Shown piece by piece: positions 33,431 to 46,640 of a stretch of DNA of 64,000 nt. Every line of letters starts with the position of its first letter. The first letter of the stretch is position 1. Source of the DNA: Pohlia nutans. Lineage: Eukaryota > Streptophyta > Bryopsida > Bryales > Mniaceae. Where the stretch lies: assembly GCA_022496805.1 (NCBI GenBank), contig CM040085.1, forward strand, positions 43,863,811 to 43,927,810. The letters run 5' to 3'. The translations under genes were made by a program, and so were the position numbers. The notes beneath the pieces were generated by a model. It saw nothing but the letters and a program-made list of their open reading frames with translations, was not told where the DNA came from and did no database searches.

Positions 33431-34370
33431 AGTTCAGAATTTTAAATACTATGCACGAGAACACTTTGAAAAAGTGCATACAAAAATCTGGCATGGGTCA
33501 ACCTACTACTAACGGTATCACATAAACAACACATTAATATTTATTCATGTTGTCTTAGGGACAATATCAAATCAATTGCCATGCTATGAATAATCATATA
33601 ACGTTCTTCAGCCTCCCTATTGTTCACCTTCAAATCTCAAGCATTTGTCAGGGGATCAGAGGAATAGTAGAGCATTTTTCTAACTTTAGTTGGGCCAAGC
33701 AATGAGGGTTGGAAAGTTGAATTATTTTATTAGCAGATTCTCTACACTGTTGCTACAATGTAAAGGGAGTGGTCCAGCAAGGGCTGAAGAATGTTATGCA
33801 GTCATTGCCAACATTAATTGTTGTAAGTATGACTTTACAATATAATAGGTTTTTATGTTTTTACTTCCTTGGTCATACCAAGTATTACTCTCACCACGGC
33901 AAATAAATAATTTAATGATTTACATGACACTCTCCTTTCCTAAGAAGGTAAAGAACCATTAGTAGTACTAAATTGTTAGAACACGTGCACTGTACCACTG
34001 AAAGTATGAGATTGTCTAAAAAGTGGATGAAAAGTGTTTATATTTAATGCTGAAAATTTAGGGCCGATGAGAGAGCCATGGAATAGTGATGTTTGAAACT
34101 TTGAATACATCTTCCTCTATAACTAATTTAAGGATGGGCTTGATATCCTAAATTGATGGACAATAACGATCACCCCTATATAGTGATTGTGATTGGTTCA
34201 CTAATTATTTAAAGGGATACATTGCGGTTCAAGGGTGTGGAGATTATTAATTTGTGACACCAAATTTTGAATGTGACAATAGTGATCTAGGGGTAAATTG
34301 AAGGGAGAAGGGTGTGGATGCTCTTAAGCACCTCATACTATGATACATTCAAAACTCTTTCATATCACAC
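33431..34370. other. Intergenic DNA, no gene recognised
   Basis: AT-rich, with only short open frames and no convincing repeat or homology. Confidence 0.4.
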
Positions 34371-34383
34371 CTTTCAACCCAAA

Positions 34384-34480
34384 ATTTCCAAAAGATTTGG
34401 GAAGCATATGAAATCTTGAGTGATGAAACGAAGTGGCAAATAGAGTTCCAGAAACAAAATCTCCCACATGCATTTTCTAA
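34384..34480 (+). pseudogene. Possible J-domain (DnaJ-like) fragment
   Basis: The frame FQKIWEAYEILSDETKWQIE resembles the helix III-IV end of J-domains (xxxAYExLSDExKRxxYD). No HPD motif or further homology is seen around it. The match is short and may be chance. Confidence 0.3.
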
Positions 34481-35005
34481 TTTTTCTTGTAGTTGAAAAC
34501 AAACTTAGGGAACTTGCCCAAATTGTCGATACAATATGCGCTCTATAGTCCCCTCAATGTTGTTCTTTGGAAAAAAATGACAATTATAAAAACGTTGAGT
34601 TTTTTTGAAATTTTGATACTTCTTTTGAAGTATTTTATGTGCCGGTGGCCGGCTTGGATCAAGGATATGAAAATGCATGTTTTGTGGGCACTTGGGGCAA
34701 CTCCAAACAAAAAAATTTGAAGTACGGATGTGTCTAAGAATCTGAATATACAAATTAGCTACAAGATCTTGCGGTTACATGTTTCCTAAATGGTCTCATT
34801 TTTGAAAATTCTAGCTTGCTTTCAAAGGGGGTTGTTTTGAGGCGGTTTTGACCAAGACTACATCAAGAACCTTGGGGATAATGTTAATTATATCCATTAT
34901 ATCAACATCAACGTGCTCAATGGCACGGGTCCCACTAGTACTTTATACTTCAAAATGGTTTTTCTCAAGTTGTCAATTCCAGGTACACCTTGTGACCTTT
35001 AGGGG
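34481..35005. repeat. Region ending in an unpaired TTAA-MITE right end
   Basis: The last about 80 bases (TCTCAAGTTGTCAATTCCAGG to CTTTAGGGG at 35005, then TTAA at 35006-35009) match the left end of copy 1 in reverse complement. No partner end is seen upstream, so the element is truncated. Confidence 0.55.
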
Positions 35006-35009
35006 TTAA

Positions 35010-35772
35010 GGATTGAACTATAAAATTATTTGCCTAAGAATCGTTTAAATGCTAGTTTTTAAAACTCTTCTTTTAGCTTTGGGAGGTTAAGAATTTTTGA
35101 GGTCTTTCAGGAACTGTAGAATAACTTCATTAAATTTTAAACAAAGCCCAATTTTTTCTTGAAGTTGTCCTCTCCCTGAGCATAGTGATATCCATCAAAC
35201 TTTAGGCGTTCCAAGGAACATTACTCAATGATATTGTGAAGAAGATTTAACATTCCTTTTTGGAGTGGATGCCAAGCTGAAGAGGAAACTAGGGCTCACT
35301 GAGATGCATTGCCTACATTCTCATCTGGACTTTCTAAGACATAACCTAAGTATAATTAATACCAATCGATTCAAATCCACTTCTCGCGAGAGAACCCTGA
35401 ATGACTTAAATCATTTCTCCAATTCTGTTCGATATTCATCGCTCAAGCCAACTAAACTGTTCTAGAATACACAAATAGCACAAATCTATGCAGAGATCAG
35501 AGATCAGAATGAGCCATTCAAAAGGTACAGGACAGAGATGCTGTACTAGCTCATCCCCAAATAATCTCAAGAACATGCTCAACCAAAACCATTTCCAATG
35601 CACAGCCAGAAATGCACCGAGAGCATTGTAACGAATAAACATCTAAGACCATTTCAAATCCACTGCCTACACAGCACAGAGAAGATAACATCAGATGTAG
35701 AAAGAAATACCGTATGCGATTCCAGTATTCAAATCATTGCTCCTTTACAAGTAATGCCGACAAATTGAACAT
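35010..35772. other. Intergenic DNA downstream of psaK
   Basis: No gene is recognised. The part next to the psaK stop is presumably its 3' untranslated region and polyadenylation zone. Confidence 0.4.
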
Positions 35773-36597
<825 letters not shown>

Positions 36598-36830
36598 TGC
36601 TTGCTACGGCTGCTGATGACGATTGATGGTGAAGATTGGGAAGCGGGGTGCGGGATGGGGAGATGGCAAGGGCGAGGGCGAGGTCTTGTGCTGGCGGGTC
36701 GGGGGCGATAGAGATGTGGATATGGCGCCTCGGGGCCAATGGGTAGTGCCGTGGCCGTTGTGCACCATCCACACGCCCCGCCCTGGATAAGAGAAATTCC
36801 ACTTGGCGCCCCCTCATTGGATACCACGAT
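36598..36830 (-). promoter_or_regulatory. psaK upstream region with I-box-like element
   Basis: The GC-rich 230 bases before the psaK ATG include GGATAAG on the plus strand (36785-36791), i.e. CTTATCC towards the gene. This is a light-response I-box/GATA motif common in photosynthesis genes. A CCATTGG box (about 36737-36743) also occurs. No convincing TATA box is seen. Regulation by light is expected for this gene family but is only suggested here. Confidence 0.4.
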
Positions 36831-37989
36831 GCTTCCGCCTCTGCCCACTGTTCTTCCCGTTCAGTTCCTTTTGGAGGCACAGGACATCAAAAAAATTCTC
36901 GGGCCGTCAATTCACTTGCTTGAAATTACAGTTGGAAGCATGATGAGGTCAGGGTGAAGCAATTTTTCACATTGTGGTCACAAGGGACAGCGGAAATCAT
37001 AATATTCAATAGCATTCAGCCACTTTGCCTTTTTCATCCATCTAGTGATTTGTAATGCATTATGTGATTTCCATCCATGTAATGTATTAAGTGTAGCCCT
37101 TTATTTTTTAGTTTGCAGAGAGTGGGGAGGGTGGGAAAGGAAGCAAGAAGGTCATAAACCATTGTCAATGGAGGGACAAAAGAAGTAGTGCATTGTTCAT
37201 GGATTTTTTAAATTTTGGTTGCCCATTTTCTATTGGTTAGCCATGCACCATAACATTCTTGGGTTAAAGAATTATTACTTATAATGTTGCCTTCTTTAAT
37301 GGTGAAGGACATGTTGTTACCTTCCCTTCTAGTTTTCCAAAACCTCCATCTATAAAAAAAAACATGAGTAGCTATTGATTAATTTTGGATGATAATGCAG
37401 AATATGTTGCACATTCTCCTCAAGAGCAAGGCAGGTCCAATGAAGGCTACGAAATGTTATGATGAGGCTTGGCATAGCACGCTACTGTAGCTCCCAAGGT
37501 CCCACTCATGTGTCAAGAAATCAAAGCAATGGACTGCATTGTCTGATTTTAAACATGATCACAATTTCATCTTATTTTTATGTATTGCGTCTACTATAAA
37601 AATTGTTAGTGTTTGTCTAGTCCCGTGTCTAGTATGTGCTAAAATGTGGTGTATTACAGTGGGGTGAGAATTGTTGAGGAAAGTAGCTAGCCTTGGCAGG
37701 GTCTCGGTAGAGGGCTATTAAGGCTGCAAAAGATTGTGCATGCTCTTATGCTTCTAGAGTGGCAAAAAAATATACTCGCTCCAACCCACAAATAAACCAT
37801 GATATTGACTTAAATTTTGTCCCAAAATAAAACCATGATTTCCAATTGTACTCATTTACCACCAGCAATTAAACTTCGCGTGCACTTGACAAGTGCTTTA
37901 GGGCATTACAAACAATGTTGGTAGCATAATCCATAGATTTTGATCATGTTGATAATGGATTATTGTTATAGATTTTGATCATGCATACA
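36831..37989. other. Intergenic DNA
   Basis: No gene or structured repeat is recognised between the psaK upstream region and the decayed transposon gene that follows. Confidence 0.4.
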
Positions 37990-40034
37990 TTTTCTGGAAA
38001 CACATGCAAGTTGAGGGCTGGGGCTGAGGGACATTGCAAAGATGTTTGCAGCACGTGAGACTTTTGCAAAGTTTGTGAAAGAAATCGGGTGTACACAACC
38101 GTATCGACATATATGACAAAAGTTGGACAATACCATTGTGCCTCTGATTTTGCTGTCCATGAACACCACAAAGGTGGATGTGTTCCACTACATGAACGAG
38201 GTGGTAAAGAAATTGGTTGACGGTGAGCCGCCATCAATTTCTTCATTTCATAGACTGTGGAGTACTGAATTTCTACACGTTTAGATACCGCCATTCTCTA
38301 GATTCTCAAAGTGCTACTATTGTTGGGAGTATAAATGTGGAATGGAAGTGACTACTAATGCAGCTGCGAGAGTGGAGATCAAGAAGTTGTACATCGTGCA
38401 CATTCATCATCAAATAGAAGAGAGAAGTCATTATTGGTTGTTCAAGAAGTCGGCAATGATAACTCCTGACTTCTAAATGTATTTGATCGTGGACGGCATC
38501 GACTAAAACACGACTATGGTTCCGAAGATGAAGTAAACAATGAAGAACATAGAGTCAAGATTTGTGAAGCCTCACTTGTGTGGCGCACTTGTGCACGGGA
38601 TTGGTTTGCATGTGAATGTCTTGATAGAATGATGCACATAATAAGTACGACAACAACCTAGTGATTACGACAGTGATGCATGTGATTGCTGAAGTGAGGA
38701 AGAAGACAAGTAAATTAGCGCAGACGTTGCGAATTCAGGCGGATAACACAACCCGTGAGAACAAGAACATTTATATATTTGCCATGTGTGCATCACTCGT
38801 GGAGTTGGGGTTCTTTAAGGAGTTGCAATTTTATTTTTCTTGGAGTGAGCCATACCCACGAAAATATTGATCAGCGCTTCAGCATCGTATTGAACATATT
38901 GAAAAGGACGAACATTGACTTATTGAAAGAACTTCTCCAACTGGTAGAGAAACGATCATCGAATACGGAGGCCTTCGTGAGCGCACAACATTTGGAAAAT
39001 GTGAGGGACTGGAAATGGTTTGTTACACCTCATCTTTTCACGGGGGCAATGCACTCACGGGCATGACTTTCCTTCACTACATGAGATTTTATATATAGAA
39101 TTATATGCCTCGGGTAAAACACAAGCATTTCAGTAAAGATGCATGGGAACCAACAAAAGGGCATTTGTGTTTACGGTCATTGTCAAGTGCTTCGGAGAAG
39201 CTTGATTTGGCAGAGGTGTTTGGTGCAGATGAAATGGTGTTGAGAGCTCTGGATGAGTTCATTGGATACAAAAAAAGATGTATAGAGAGATTACGGAATG
39301 TAGAGAGGAATCATGAAGTCATTAACAAAGTGAAATGGTTGGCATTATATGTGAAAGAGTTTCCAAATATGAACACGGATGATGAGAAGGGGAAACCATT
39401 ATGGCTAGATGAGCAGAGAAAATATACAAATGGAATCACTCAACATGATGGAGTAGTTGAAGGAGACGATGACACAAATGCAATGAATACAGAGGTCAGT
39501 TTAATCATCGCAACAATGCCGAATCTAGAAGCTCAAAGGTACTTCGGTCCTCGTACGGGGAGACCTTCGGTAGTGATTGTGATAACAACACTAAGGAAAA
39601 GAACTTTTGTTGTCGTGGATCAAACAATAACCACAACATCTACTATAAGAACTGAAGATCCTTTTCCACTGTTCAATCCAAAGAATGACATTAGAGTTGG
39701 GCACTTTGTGAATCTTACCGTAGAACCATTAGAAGTACGAGTTGGTGTACCGTTCTATGTGGGGAAGGTGCTGGAGTTTGAACAAGGCAAATGGGCTGCG
39801 AAATTGAACGTTGTGTGGTATTGGCCAATGAGAGGACGGGGAATGGAAGATGAACAGGGATCTAGTAGAACAAGGTATACGAAATGCATGGAAGCGTTTT
39901 GGAAACCATCTGGTAAGGGACACGGATGGATTGTCAAAGACGCGGCTGCATTCTCATGGAAAAATGTGCCGGTAAGAACAAGGAGTAGGCTTGTACAAGA
40001 TAACAATGTACGAGTGTATGGCGAGCTGATGTAA
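37990..40034 (+). pseudogene. Decayed DUF7869-type transposase-like gene
   Basis: One main frame shows KMFAARETFAKFVKEIG, then VDVFHYMNEVVKKLVDG, then LIVDGID-stop-NTTMVPKMK, then HLCGALVHGIGLHVNV. Later come LRIQADNTTRENKNIYIF and, one frame over, HTHENIDQRFSIVLNILKRT and NVRDWKWFVTPHLF. This order (DGxDQNTT, QADNxxRENKN, HTHEDIDQRF) is that of DUF7869-type proteins, which look like RNase H-fold transposases. The three conserved acidic blocks could be the catalytic triad. Stops near 38093, 38285, 38475, 38505 and 38533 fall where Q or R codons are expected, consistent with C-to-T changes. The C-terminal 309 codons (39105-40034) are open, with a BAH-like part (VGHFVNLTVEPL, WPMRGRGMEDE). I see no terminal repeats. 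Confidence 0.6.
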
Positions 40035-40574
40035 GTGAAGATCAAAATTCCAACAGAGGCAAAACTGCATTTGGTGGAGTATATTGCACTACAACTGGAA
40101 GAAATGGACAACAAACGTTTGCAGAGTGACCTAGATGCATATTAATAGGTTTAGTACATTGTATGAGACACATGGTACTATGAGTTGCATTACGTAGCAG
40201 CAATAGCCATATAGTATAGTGCAGCGTGTAGTACTCGGTTGATTGTGCATGGGTGCTTTGAATGACTTGAAGTTTTGGTAGAAAATGCCGATAACTTTGT
40301 ATCCGTTTTTTACTACCCCCTTAATACATTGTTTTGGAGTAAATGAAGTATCAGTGTAACATTTAAGGCATGTGTGACCAAATTTGCATGATTAGAGTAA
40401 GTTGAAACTCCAAAATTCTCAGTTTAACACTTCTTCAATTCCCAACCCTAAAACCTATGAGTACCAAAATTATACCCCATGCAACTTCAAAAAGGTTTAT
40501 TTTCGTTTGACGGGCGACAATTGCATTATCATACCCCGCAAGTGCAAAAATTCATAATTTAGTGTTTGTTGCCA
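40035..40574. other. Non-coding junction between the DUF7869 relic and the LINE
   Basis: No recognised feature. The LINE reverse-transcriptase frame breaks off at its upper edge. Confidence 0.4.
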
Positions 40575-43500
40575 ATGAACTAATCGTTATTTTAGATGAG
40601 CCAAATGCATATCCGTTTTTCTCACTTTTTAGCCATTGTAGCAGTGGTTTTAAAATATTAAAAATAGGTATGAACTAAATGTGCCTCTTTGTATTGTGCC
40701 TCTTTGTATTGGTATTGGTTTTGTTTTTCTGAAGTGTTCTCTGGTGAATATGATGTTGGAGTGAGTAGATATTTCCTATTAGAGTCACTGCATCTTCTGG
40801 ATAGCCCAGGTCTTTCATTATAGCTAGTAGTTTGCGTGATCAAAATTCGAGAGAACCGAATGCATTTTTAGAATCAATGTATGGTAGCTATATATCTTGG
40901 TTTCAGAATCTTACCGCTTCTAGTGCTAATATAAGGAGTTGAAGTTGTCTAGGCGTGCTTCTTTTTGTCCTAAATCCTTCTTGGTTGTTGTGTAGGATCT
41001 AGTACTTTTCACCATACGCTGATAGTATAAATGTTAGAGTACCAGTGAAAATTTTGTATATTGTGTTCGCAAGTGCAATCGGTCTATGGTTTGGAAGTTG
41101 TGAGGGAATTCCTTTTAGAAGTATGGTTAGGCTTATTTTCCATAATGTTGGAATTTTTTTGTTTGTAGCAATGATTAAAGAGTTTGTGGAAGCTTAATGA
41201 TCAAAATAGAAAAAGAGTTTGTGGAAGCTTTCAAGCATATTTTTTAGAATTGTGTTAAAAGAATTATTGGAGCTACGTGTTTTGATGTTTGCTAAGTTTT
41301 TTAGGCAAATGTCATATGTTTCTCTATCAAGGTATTCATGTAGTGTGGTTTGTAGATTTCCTCCTTTATCAATAACAAACCCGTCTTAGTCATGCCATGG
41401 GTATTGTCTAATTCCACAAGTGCATTTTGGTGTGTGTTTTGGTTGAATAGTAGCATATCGGTACTATGGGTCTACTCATTGATTGTTCATTGTGAACTTC
41501 ATTGGCTATGTCTTCAGGGCTTGTAAGTATATTGTTGTATTTGTTTGTGATGCAATTTAATGGGGTGTTTCTTGGTTTTTAAAGGCTCTTTTATTTATTT
41601 TCTTTGGAATTTTTTCATACAATTGGATGTATTTGGATATGACTTTTTGGACACATTCTTGGGTGTATTTTGTAGTAATTTTACAGGCTTGTATATTTGC
41701 GGTTTTGGCTATTTTTGTTAAGGTTTTGATCCATTCTTGTTTATTAGATTCTTGATTTGAAGGGGGTGGAATGATAACATAGGTATGGTTTTTTAACTCT
41801 TCTATTATTGGGTGTGTTTGCTAGTTTTGAGTGTTTTTTGAGAGGTAAATTGCTTTTCTAATTAGATGGGAGGTGGAGTGGTGATTTTTCCATTTTTTTG
41901 GATGTTTTCTTAGAAAAAAGCCTCCTTGTTGTGATGTACGGTTTGTGAGTTTCGGGAGAGGTGGTGCACTGCAAGTTTCTTGAATTTTATCTGAAATCTT
42001 TTGTATCAGATGATTTAGTTTTGTACAAGATGGTTGCTTTTGATTGTCTGTTAGTTGTTCATTTATTAATGTATTGGTGAGCACGTTTATCTAAAGTGCA
42101 ATTGTTTCAAAGAATTTTGTTTTGAATTTTTCAATGTTTTCATGTAGGATAGGATTTAGAATTCTTAGCGGTTTATTTGTTGTTGATGGCATATGGCGAA
42201 CTAGTAGAGTGTTTGGTGGTATATGCAGTATTACTGATGAGTGGTCTAAATTTAGCTTATGTTCATTGTTTTTGGTTGATGTATATACAACATTGTTGGG
42301 TCATTGGGTGTTTTAATGTAATATCCATCTACTAAGCTTCGTTGGTTGTATCGTGGGGATGTATGTGAGTTGTAGGTTATTTGTAATTGTATGTCATTCT
42401 ATATTTTTTGATTGTTGTGGTGTTGTGTTATTTTTGTTGTCATCCAATTAGAGCTATGTCTCTGTTAAAATCTTCACATAAAATGTGTATGTGGTTTAGA
42501 TATGTTGTGATTTGTTGTATTATATTTTGCTGAATTATTGGTATAGATCTTATGTCTTTTTCATGTGATAGCATGTGTATGTGTATTATTAACCATGATT
42601 GTACGGGCTGGTTGTATATTTTTATTTTCTGTAGGTTTGGTTAGATTTCTGCTAGAGTAGGGATTTTAATGATGTTTCCTAGGTACGTGTAATTTTTATT
42701 TATTAGTGTAAGAAGTCTACCTTTTGCAGGTGTGTATGGTATTCTTTTTTGCATACATCTTGTTAATGCGTGTGTATTGTTAAATATTAGTTTATATCGT
42801 CGGAATAAATTTTGTATGTATTTTGTAGACTTTGTTGTGGTTAATTTAGTTTCTTGTATTTTGATAAATGCAGGGTTATTTGGTGTTTTTGATATTAGTT
42901 GATGAAGGTTTAGTAAAGTTGTGTTTAGTGATGATGTGTTCTATGTGATGATGTGTGTGTTATGATTTGTTGTTTGGGTTTTTTGAATATGTGGTGGAGG
43001 TATATTGGGTAGCGGTGGGGGATGGATATTCATGCAATGGTTTGTTGCATTTTAATGCTTCTATGAGTAATTTTTATACTAAGAATGAGAATTTTTTGTA
43101 AATTTATTTAAATTATTAAATATTATTTTGTAAATTTAACGGTTCATTGTTTTGTTTAATAAAGTTGTATATATCTTTATGAACAGTATTAAATAGGTTA
43201 ATATCGTTTTGGTTTGTTTGTGTAAATTGTGTGTATGGATGTGTGGTTATGATGTGTCTTTCTGGTGAATTTTGTAATGAGGCCATTCGTTCTGAAATCA
43301 TTGTTGTTCAGTTTGGTTTTGGTACTTGTAGTAGTAGATGGTCGCATGTCTCTAGGACTGGACTAATTGTGCTCTCAAATACGTATAGTATTCATTGTGG
43401 TGGATGGTGTTGATTTTGATAGATGTATCTTGAAAAATGTCGACAGTTTGTGATTGTGTCTTAGTGTTTTGGGTGTGTTAAATTTATGATAGGAGAGAAT

Positions 43501-43900
43501 TGCTAAGTGTTGGTATTCTGGTTGTAATTTGATTGTATATGGTATAAAGTACATTTTGCACCTATTTTTGTGTGTAGATGGGTTTGTTTGTAGAATATTG
43601 GTCAATGGTTTCAATGTCTCTGTGACATAGTATTAGTAGAAGGTGCAATGAGAACATTTTATTTTTGGGCAAATTTTTTTTTGGTTTGTAATTTGTGTTT
43701 TGTGGTTTTTTTGTAAAAACTTTGTTTGTTATGTGGTTTGACTATTTTTTTATTTCTTTTGTATGCTTATTGTTGTTTTTTGTTGGTGTTCTTTTATTGT
43801 ATGTGGTGTTGCTAAAATTTATTTGGTGTTTTTTATGGTTCTAATATTCTTCTTCTTTTTCTTTTTTTAAAACTGATTTAGGGTGAGGTCGTGAGGCCGA
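40575..43900 (-). pseudogene. LINE ORF2: endonuclease and reverse transcriptase
   Basis: The endonuclease motif EDFNRDIALIG (GDFN-type) lies at about 42442-42477 and is followed by TGA. A Lys/His-rich linker lies at 42084-41821. The reverse transcriptase covers about 41160-40590. Blocks include PNHRPIALANTIYKIFTGTL, NNQEGFRTKRSTPRQLQLLI, LPYIDSKNAFGS (RT block with the first catalytic D), LLAIMKDLGYPEDAVTLIGN and PIPIQRGTIQ. The second catalytic block (YADD) is absent. The APE-endonuclease plus RT order identifies a LINE with an L1-like layout; the exact clade is not clear. Confidence 0.75.
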
Positions 43901-44869
43901 GCCCGTTTGAGGTGATTTTGGGTTTTAAGAATTCTTTGGTGTATTTTATAATTTGGTGTGTTTTTATTTTGACGTGTGAGGGTTTTTGAAGGTGATGTAG
44001 TAGATTTAGGATTTTTGTATTCATTTATGTGTTTTGTTGCTTTTGATGTGATATAGAGGATTTTAGGTGGGTTGTTTGTTTGTTTGTTGTGTTTTTTGTT
44101 TTTGTAAGTGTTCTTAGTTTTTTGTGTGGTTTTGGACTAATGTATGAGTTTTTGGTATTGTGGATGTGTCTTGTGGATATGTTTGTTTTTTTGGGTTTTT
44201 TGGAATTTTGATTATTTGTATGTTTTTTATTTATAATTTTGTTTAGTTTTGGTGGAGTTTTGTTGTGTTTTGTTTTGTTTTTTTTTTTTTGTTTTATTTA
44301 AATGAAAGCATTTGGAAATAATTTTTATGGTTTTTATGCTTTTATGGTTTTATATGGTTTTTATGGTTTTTATTTTTTGTGATTTTAGGTGTTTTTGTTT
44401 GTTTAGGGCTTTTTGGAGTTTTTGGGTATTTTTGGAGTTTTCGGTTATTATATTATATTTTTGTTTTTCCTTTACTTCTACTTTTTTTGTATTTTTTCCT
44501 TTTCTTTTTCTTTTTTATAATTTTAGCATTTATCAATGCTATTGGGGTGGAAAGTTTAGGATGGAAAGCTCCAACATTGCTACAGGGTTGTCTTCACATG
44601 TTTGGCAGGTTAGTCAAGGAGGTCACTCTTTGTATCTTTCAAGTATCACGTGTGAACAAAGGGTATTTTAAATTAACCTAAAAATTAAAATTATTTTTTA
44701 CTATAATTAGTATTATTATGAAGATGTTCTCATTTTATTTTTGGAATCAATTTTGAGCATCTAATATTAATTTAAATTATTTATAAAATTTACTTTCAAA
44801 GATTTATTTGGACCTTATTTTTGTTTGCACGTTGTTACGTAATATTTGGAAGTGACTTGCCCGAGGCAA
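43901..44869 (-). other. Strand-biased A-rich LINE linker (T-rich on plus)
   Basis: The plus strand reads as runs of TTTTTGGTTTTTATGG and shows Phe-rich open frames that are only by-products of the bias. The minus strand would be Lys/Asn/Thr/Pro-rich. It probably belongs to the LINE sense strand between the two frames. Confidence 0.45.
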
Positions 44870-46640
44870 GTTACTTGGCGGAGGTGGAAGTGCTTAGAAA
44901 TCGGGATCTTCTTTGCTACATGCGGGGCTCCATGTGAGTGTTATCCGATCAAGAGTTTCTTGGAGAATTTTGCCATCTACTTTTTCACTACTTGCAGGTT
45001 GGAGTTGAATCTTTTTGGAGTAGGTATTTGCAATGATGATGATGGCTTCTTTTTGGGTTGCCAATTCTTCCTTGAATTCGGTTGTGAGCTCCGCCTTTTA
45101 CTCCTTCAACTTTGTTTTCGGTTCGGATTTCAATTCAGTGATGTCTTCTTTCTCTGCTCTTGGTTTCTTCCTTTGACTGCTTCGTGCGTTTTGAAGAGTT
45201 TCTTGGGTGTTCACTAGAATGGAGTTGATGTCACAAAATCCAAATTGCTTTTGTTGCTCTTCTCATGGTGGCAATGTTCCTTCTAAATTCTTCGGGTGTA
45301 GGGTGAAAGTGACATGGGAGTTGAGAATCTTGTGTGTCTTGTTGATGAATTGATGATAGACGATAGAATTGAGGCATTCGATGTTGATTGATCCACTATG
45401 AAGGTTATCATGGTCATTTGGAAAGAAGCATGAGGAGACATTCTTAGGCCCCATAATCTCCTTGATCTCATGTAATGTCTCTTCTATTGTCTTTGTAAAC
45501 TATAATCCTTGCAATACAAGCATTAGACAATTTTTTTGGCAAGTTGAGTAGTGGAAACTCTTTCATCCATTTTGTCCCCTCTTGAAGCTTTCTTCAAATA
45601 TTCTTTTGTAAAGCCCATGTCTCGTAACATTCCCTAGAAAGGGGCTACTAATCTTTACGGAGAGTAGCATCAACAATTTAGGACCTCAATAATTTTTAAC
45701 AATTTTCGTGCGATATCCGATATTTCATGGGTTTGTACATTTTACGTACAGATTTCACTCTAATTCTGCATTGAATCTGTACAGCTTGTACATTCATTCT
45801 TTTCGTTATCTTACATAGTGCAAAATCCATGTAAAATTAGTACAAAATCTGTGCAAAATCAGTGAAAAATGTACGAACCTATGAAATATCGGATGTTGCA
45901 CGGAAATCGTTTAAAATCCGTGGAGTCCTAAATTCCTGATGAGGTTGTTTCTAGCTATGGTATTGTAGCTTTTGCAAACTTACCCTACTATCATAACCTC
46001 ACCAAGAGTGAGGATAAAGGATCTAACGCTAATGAATAGGTTCATGTCATCAACCCCAAGAAGTTTCAAGTGTAACTTAATAGTACTGGACAAATGTCTT
46101 GCGGAACCATTTTTGCAAAGAATTGCAATGAATTCTACTATCTTAATTCCTAATGAGATTCTCATCTCCTTCAACCGTGTTTGTGTCAATGCCATAATAT
46201 CCTCATGAGTGCATTAGCGGGTTGGTTTTTGGAAATAGATGGCTACATGGTAGTCATAGAATAAGCCGGTATTAGAGTAAATTTCTACTTCAAATGAGAA
46301 TTTTTTTATATTGTAGTATTGCTCTCCTAGGCCATTCGGGCAGACTAGTGGAAAATAGTTTGACCAACATGACGGTAGGAGAATACGAATTTTAACTAGG
46401 AGCTCTTTCGTTTCCTTTTCTATAAAACCATTCTTCACGAAGGTGTGGATGGGGGAACATACAAAGCTCTTCAATGTTCCTTTATCAATTGCAATCTTCT
46501 CCATCGTCTCAAATCCAAGCTAAAAGCCTTGTATAGGTGGGATCTTTTCTTTGGATGTTGATTTGCTTTTCTATTCCACCGATGATGCTTTGCTGCTTCC
46601 GCTCTTCTTCTGCCCTTGTGGTGGAGAGTCCATCTACATC
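44870..46640 (-). pseudogene. LINE ORF1-like protein, interrupted by a MITE
   Basis: The minus-strand frame starts MDSPPQGQKKSGSSKASSVE near 46637, then TAG. It continues with MEKIAIDKGTLKSFVCSPIH and LKEMRISLGIKIVEFIAILC, the MITE at 45668-45941, GFTKEYLKKASRGDKM, NVSSCFFPNDHDNLHSGSIN, and a charged Lys/Glu-rich C-terminus (ELKSEPKTKLKE, ELTTEFKEELATQKEA). I assign it to ORF1 by position and charge; I do not recognise a specific ORF1 domain. Confidence 0.5.
45668..45941. mobile_element. 274-bp MITE related to the 26401-28153 element
   Basis: The ends CATCAACAATTTAGGACCTC and, on the minus strand, CATCAGGAATTTAGGACTCC continue as inverted repeats for about 90 bp, including GCGATATCCGATATTTCATG against GCAACATCCGATATTTCATA. 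The target duplication is unclear. It sits in the LINE ORF1-like frame, so it inserted after the LINE. Confidence 0.75.

Larger units (their letters stand above)
40575..46640 (-). mobile_element. Decayed LINE retrotransposon, 3' truncated
   Basis: Read on the minus strand the element has an ORF1-like region (46637-44870), an A-rich linker, an apurinic endonuclease-like region and a reverse transcriptase. The RT frame stops resembling LINEs just after FGSSKITISSLA, where the catalytic YADD should follow, so the 3' end is lost. The plus strand is strongly T/G-rich over 40.6-44.5 kb as a result of the A/C-rich LINE sense strand. It is littered with stops. I see no target duplication because the 3' end is missing. 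Confidence 0.75.

Noticed and set aside
35265..35465. 66-codon frame downstream of psaK
   Set aside because: No start context, homology or composition supports a gene.
44312..44681. Two overlapping Phe-rich open frames, possible membrane proteins
   Set aside because: They follow from the T-rich strand bias opposite the A-rich LINE sense strand and have no repeat-free or conserved content.
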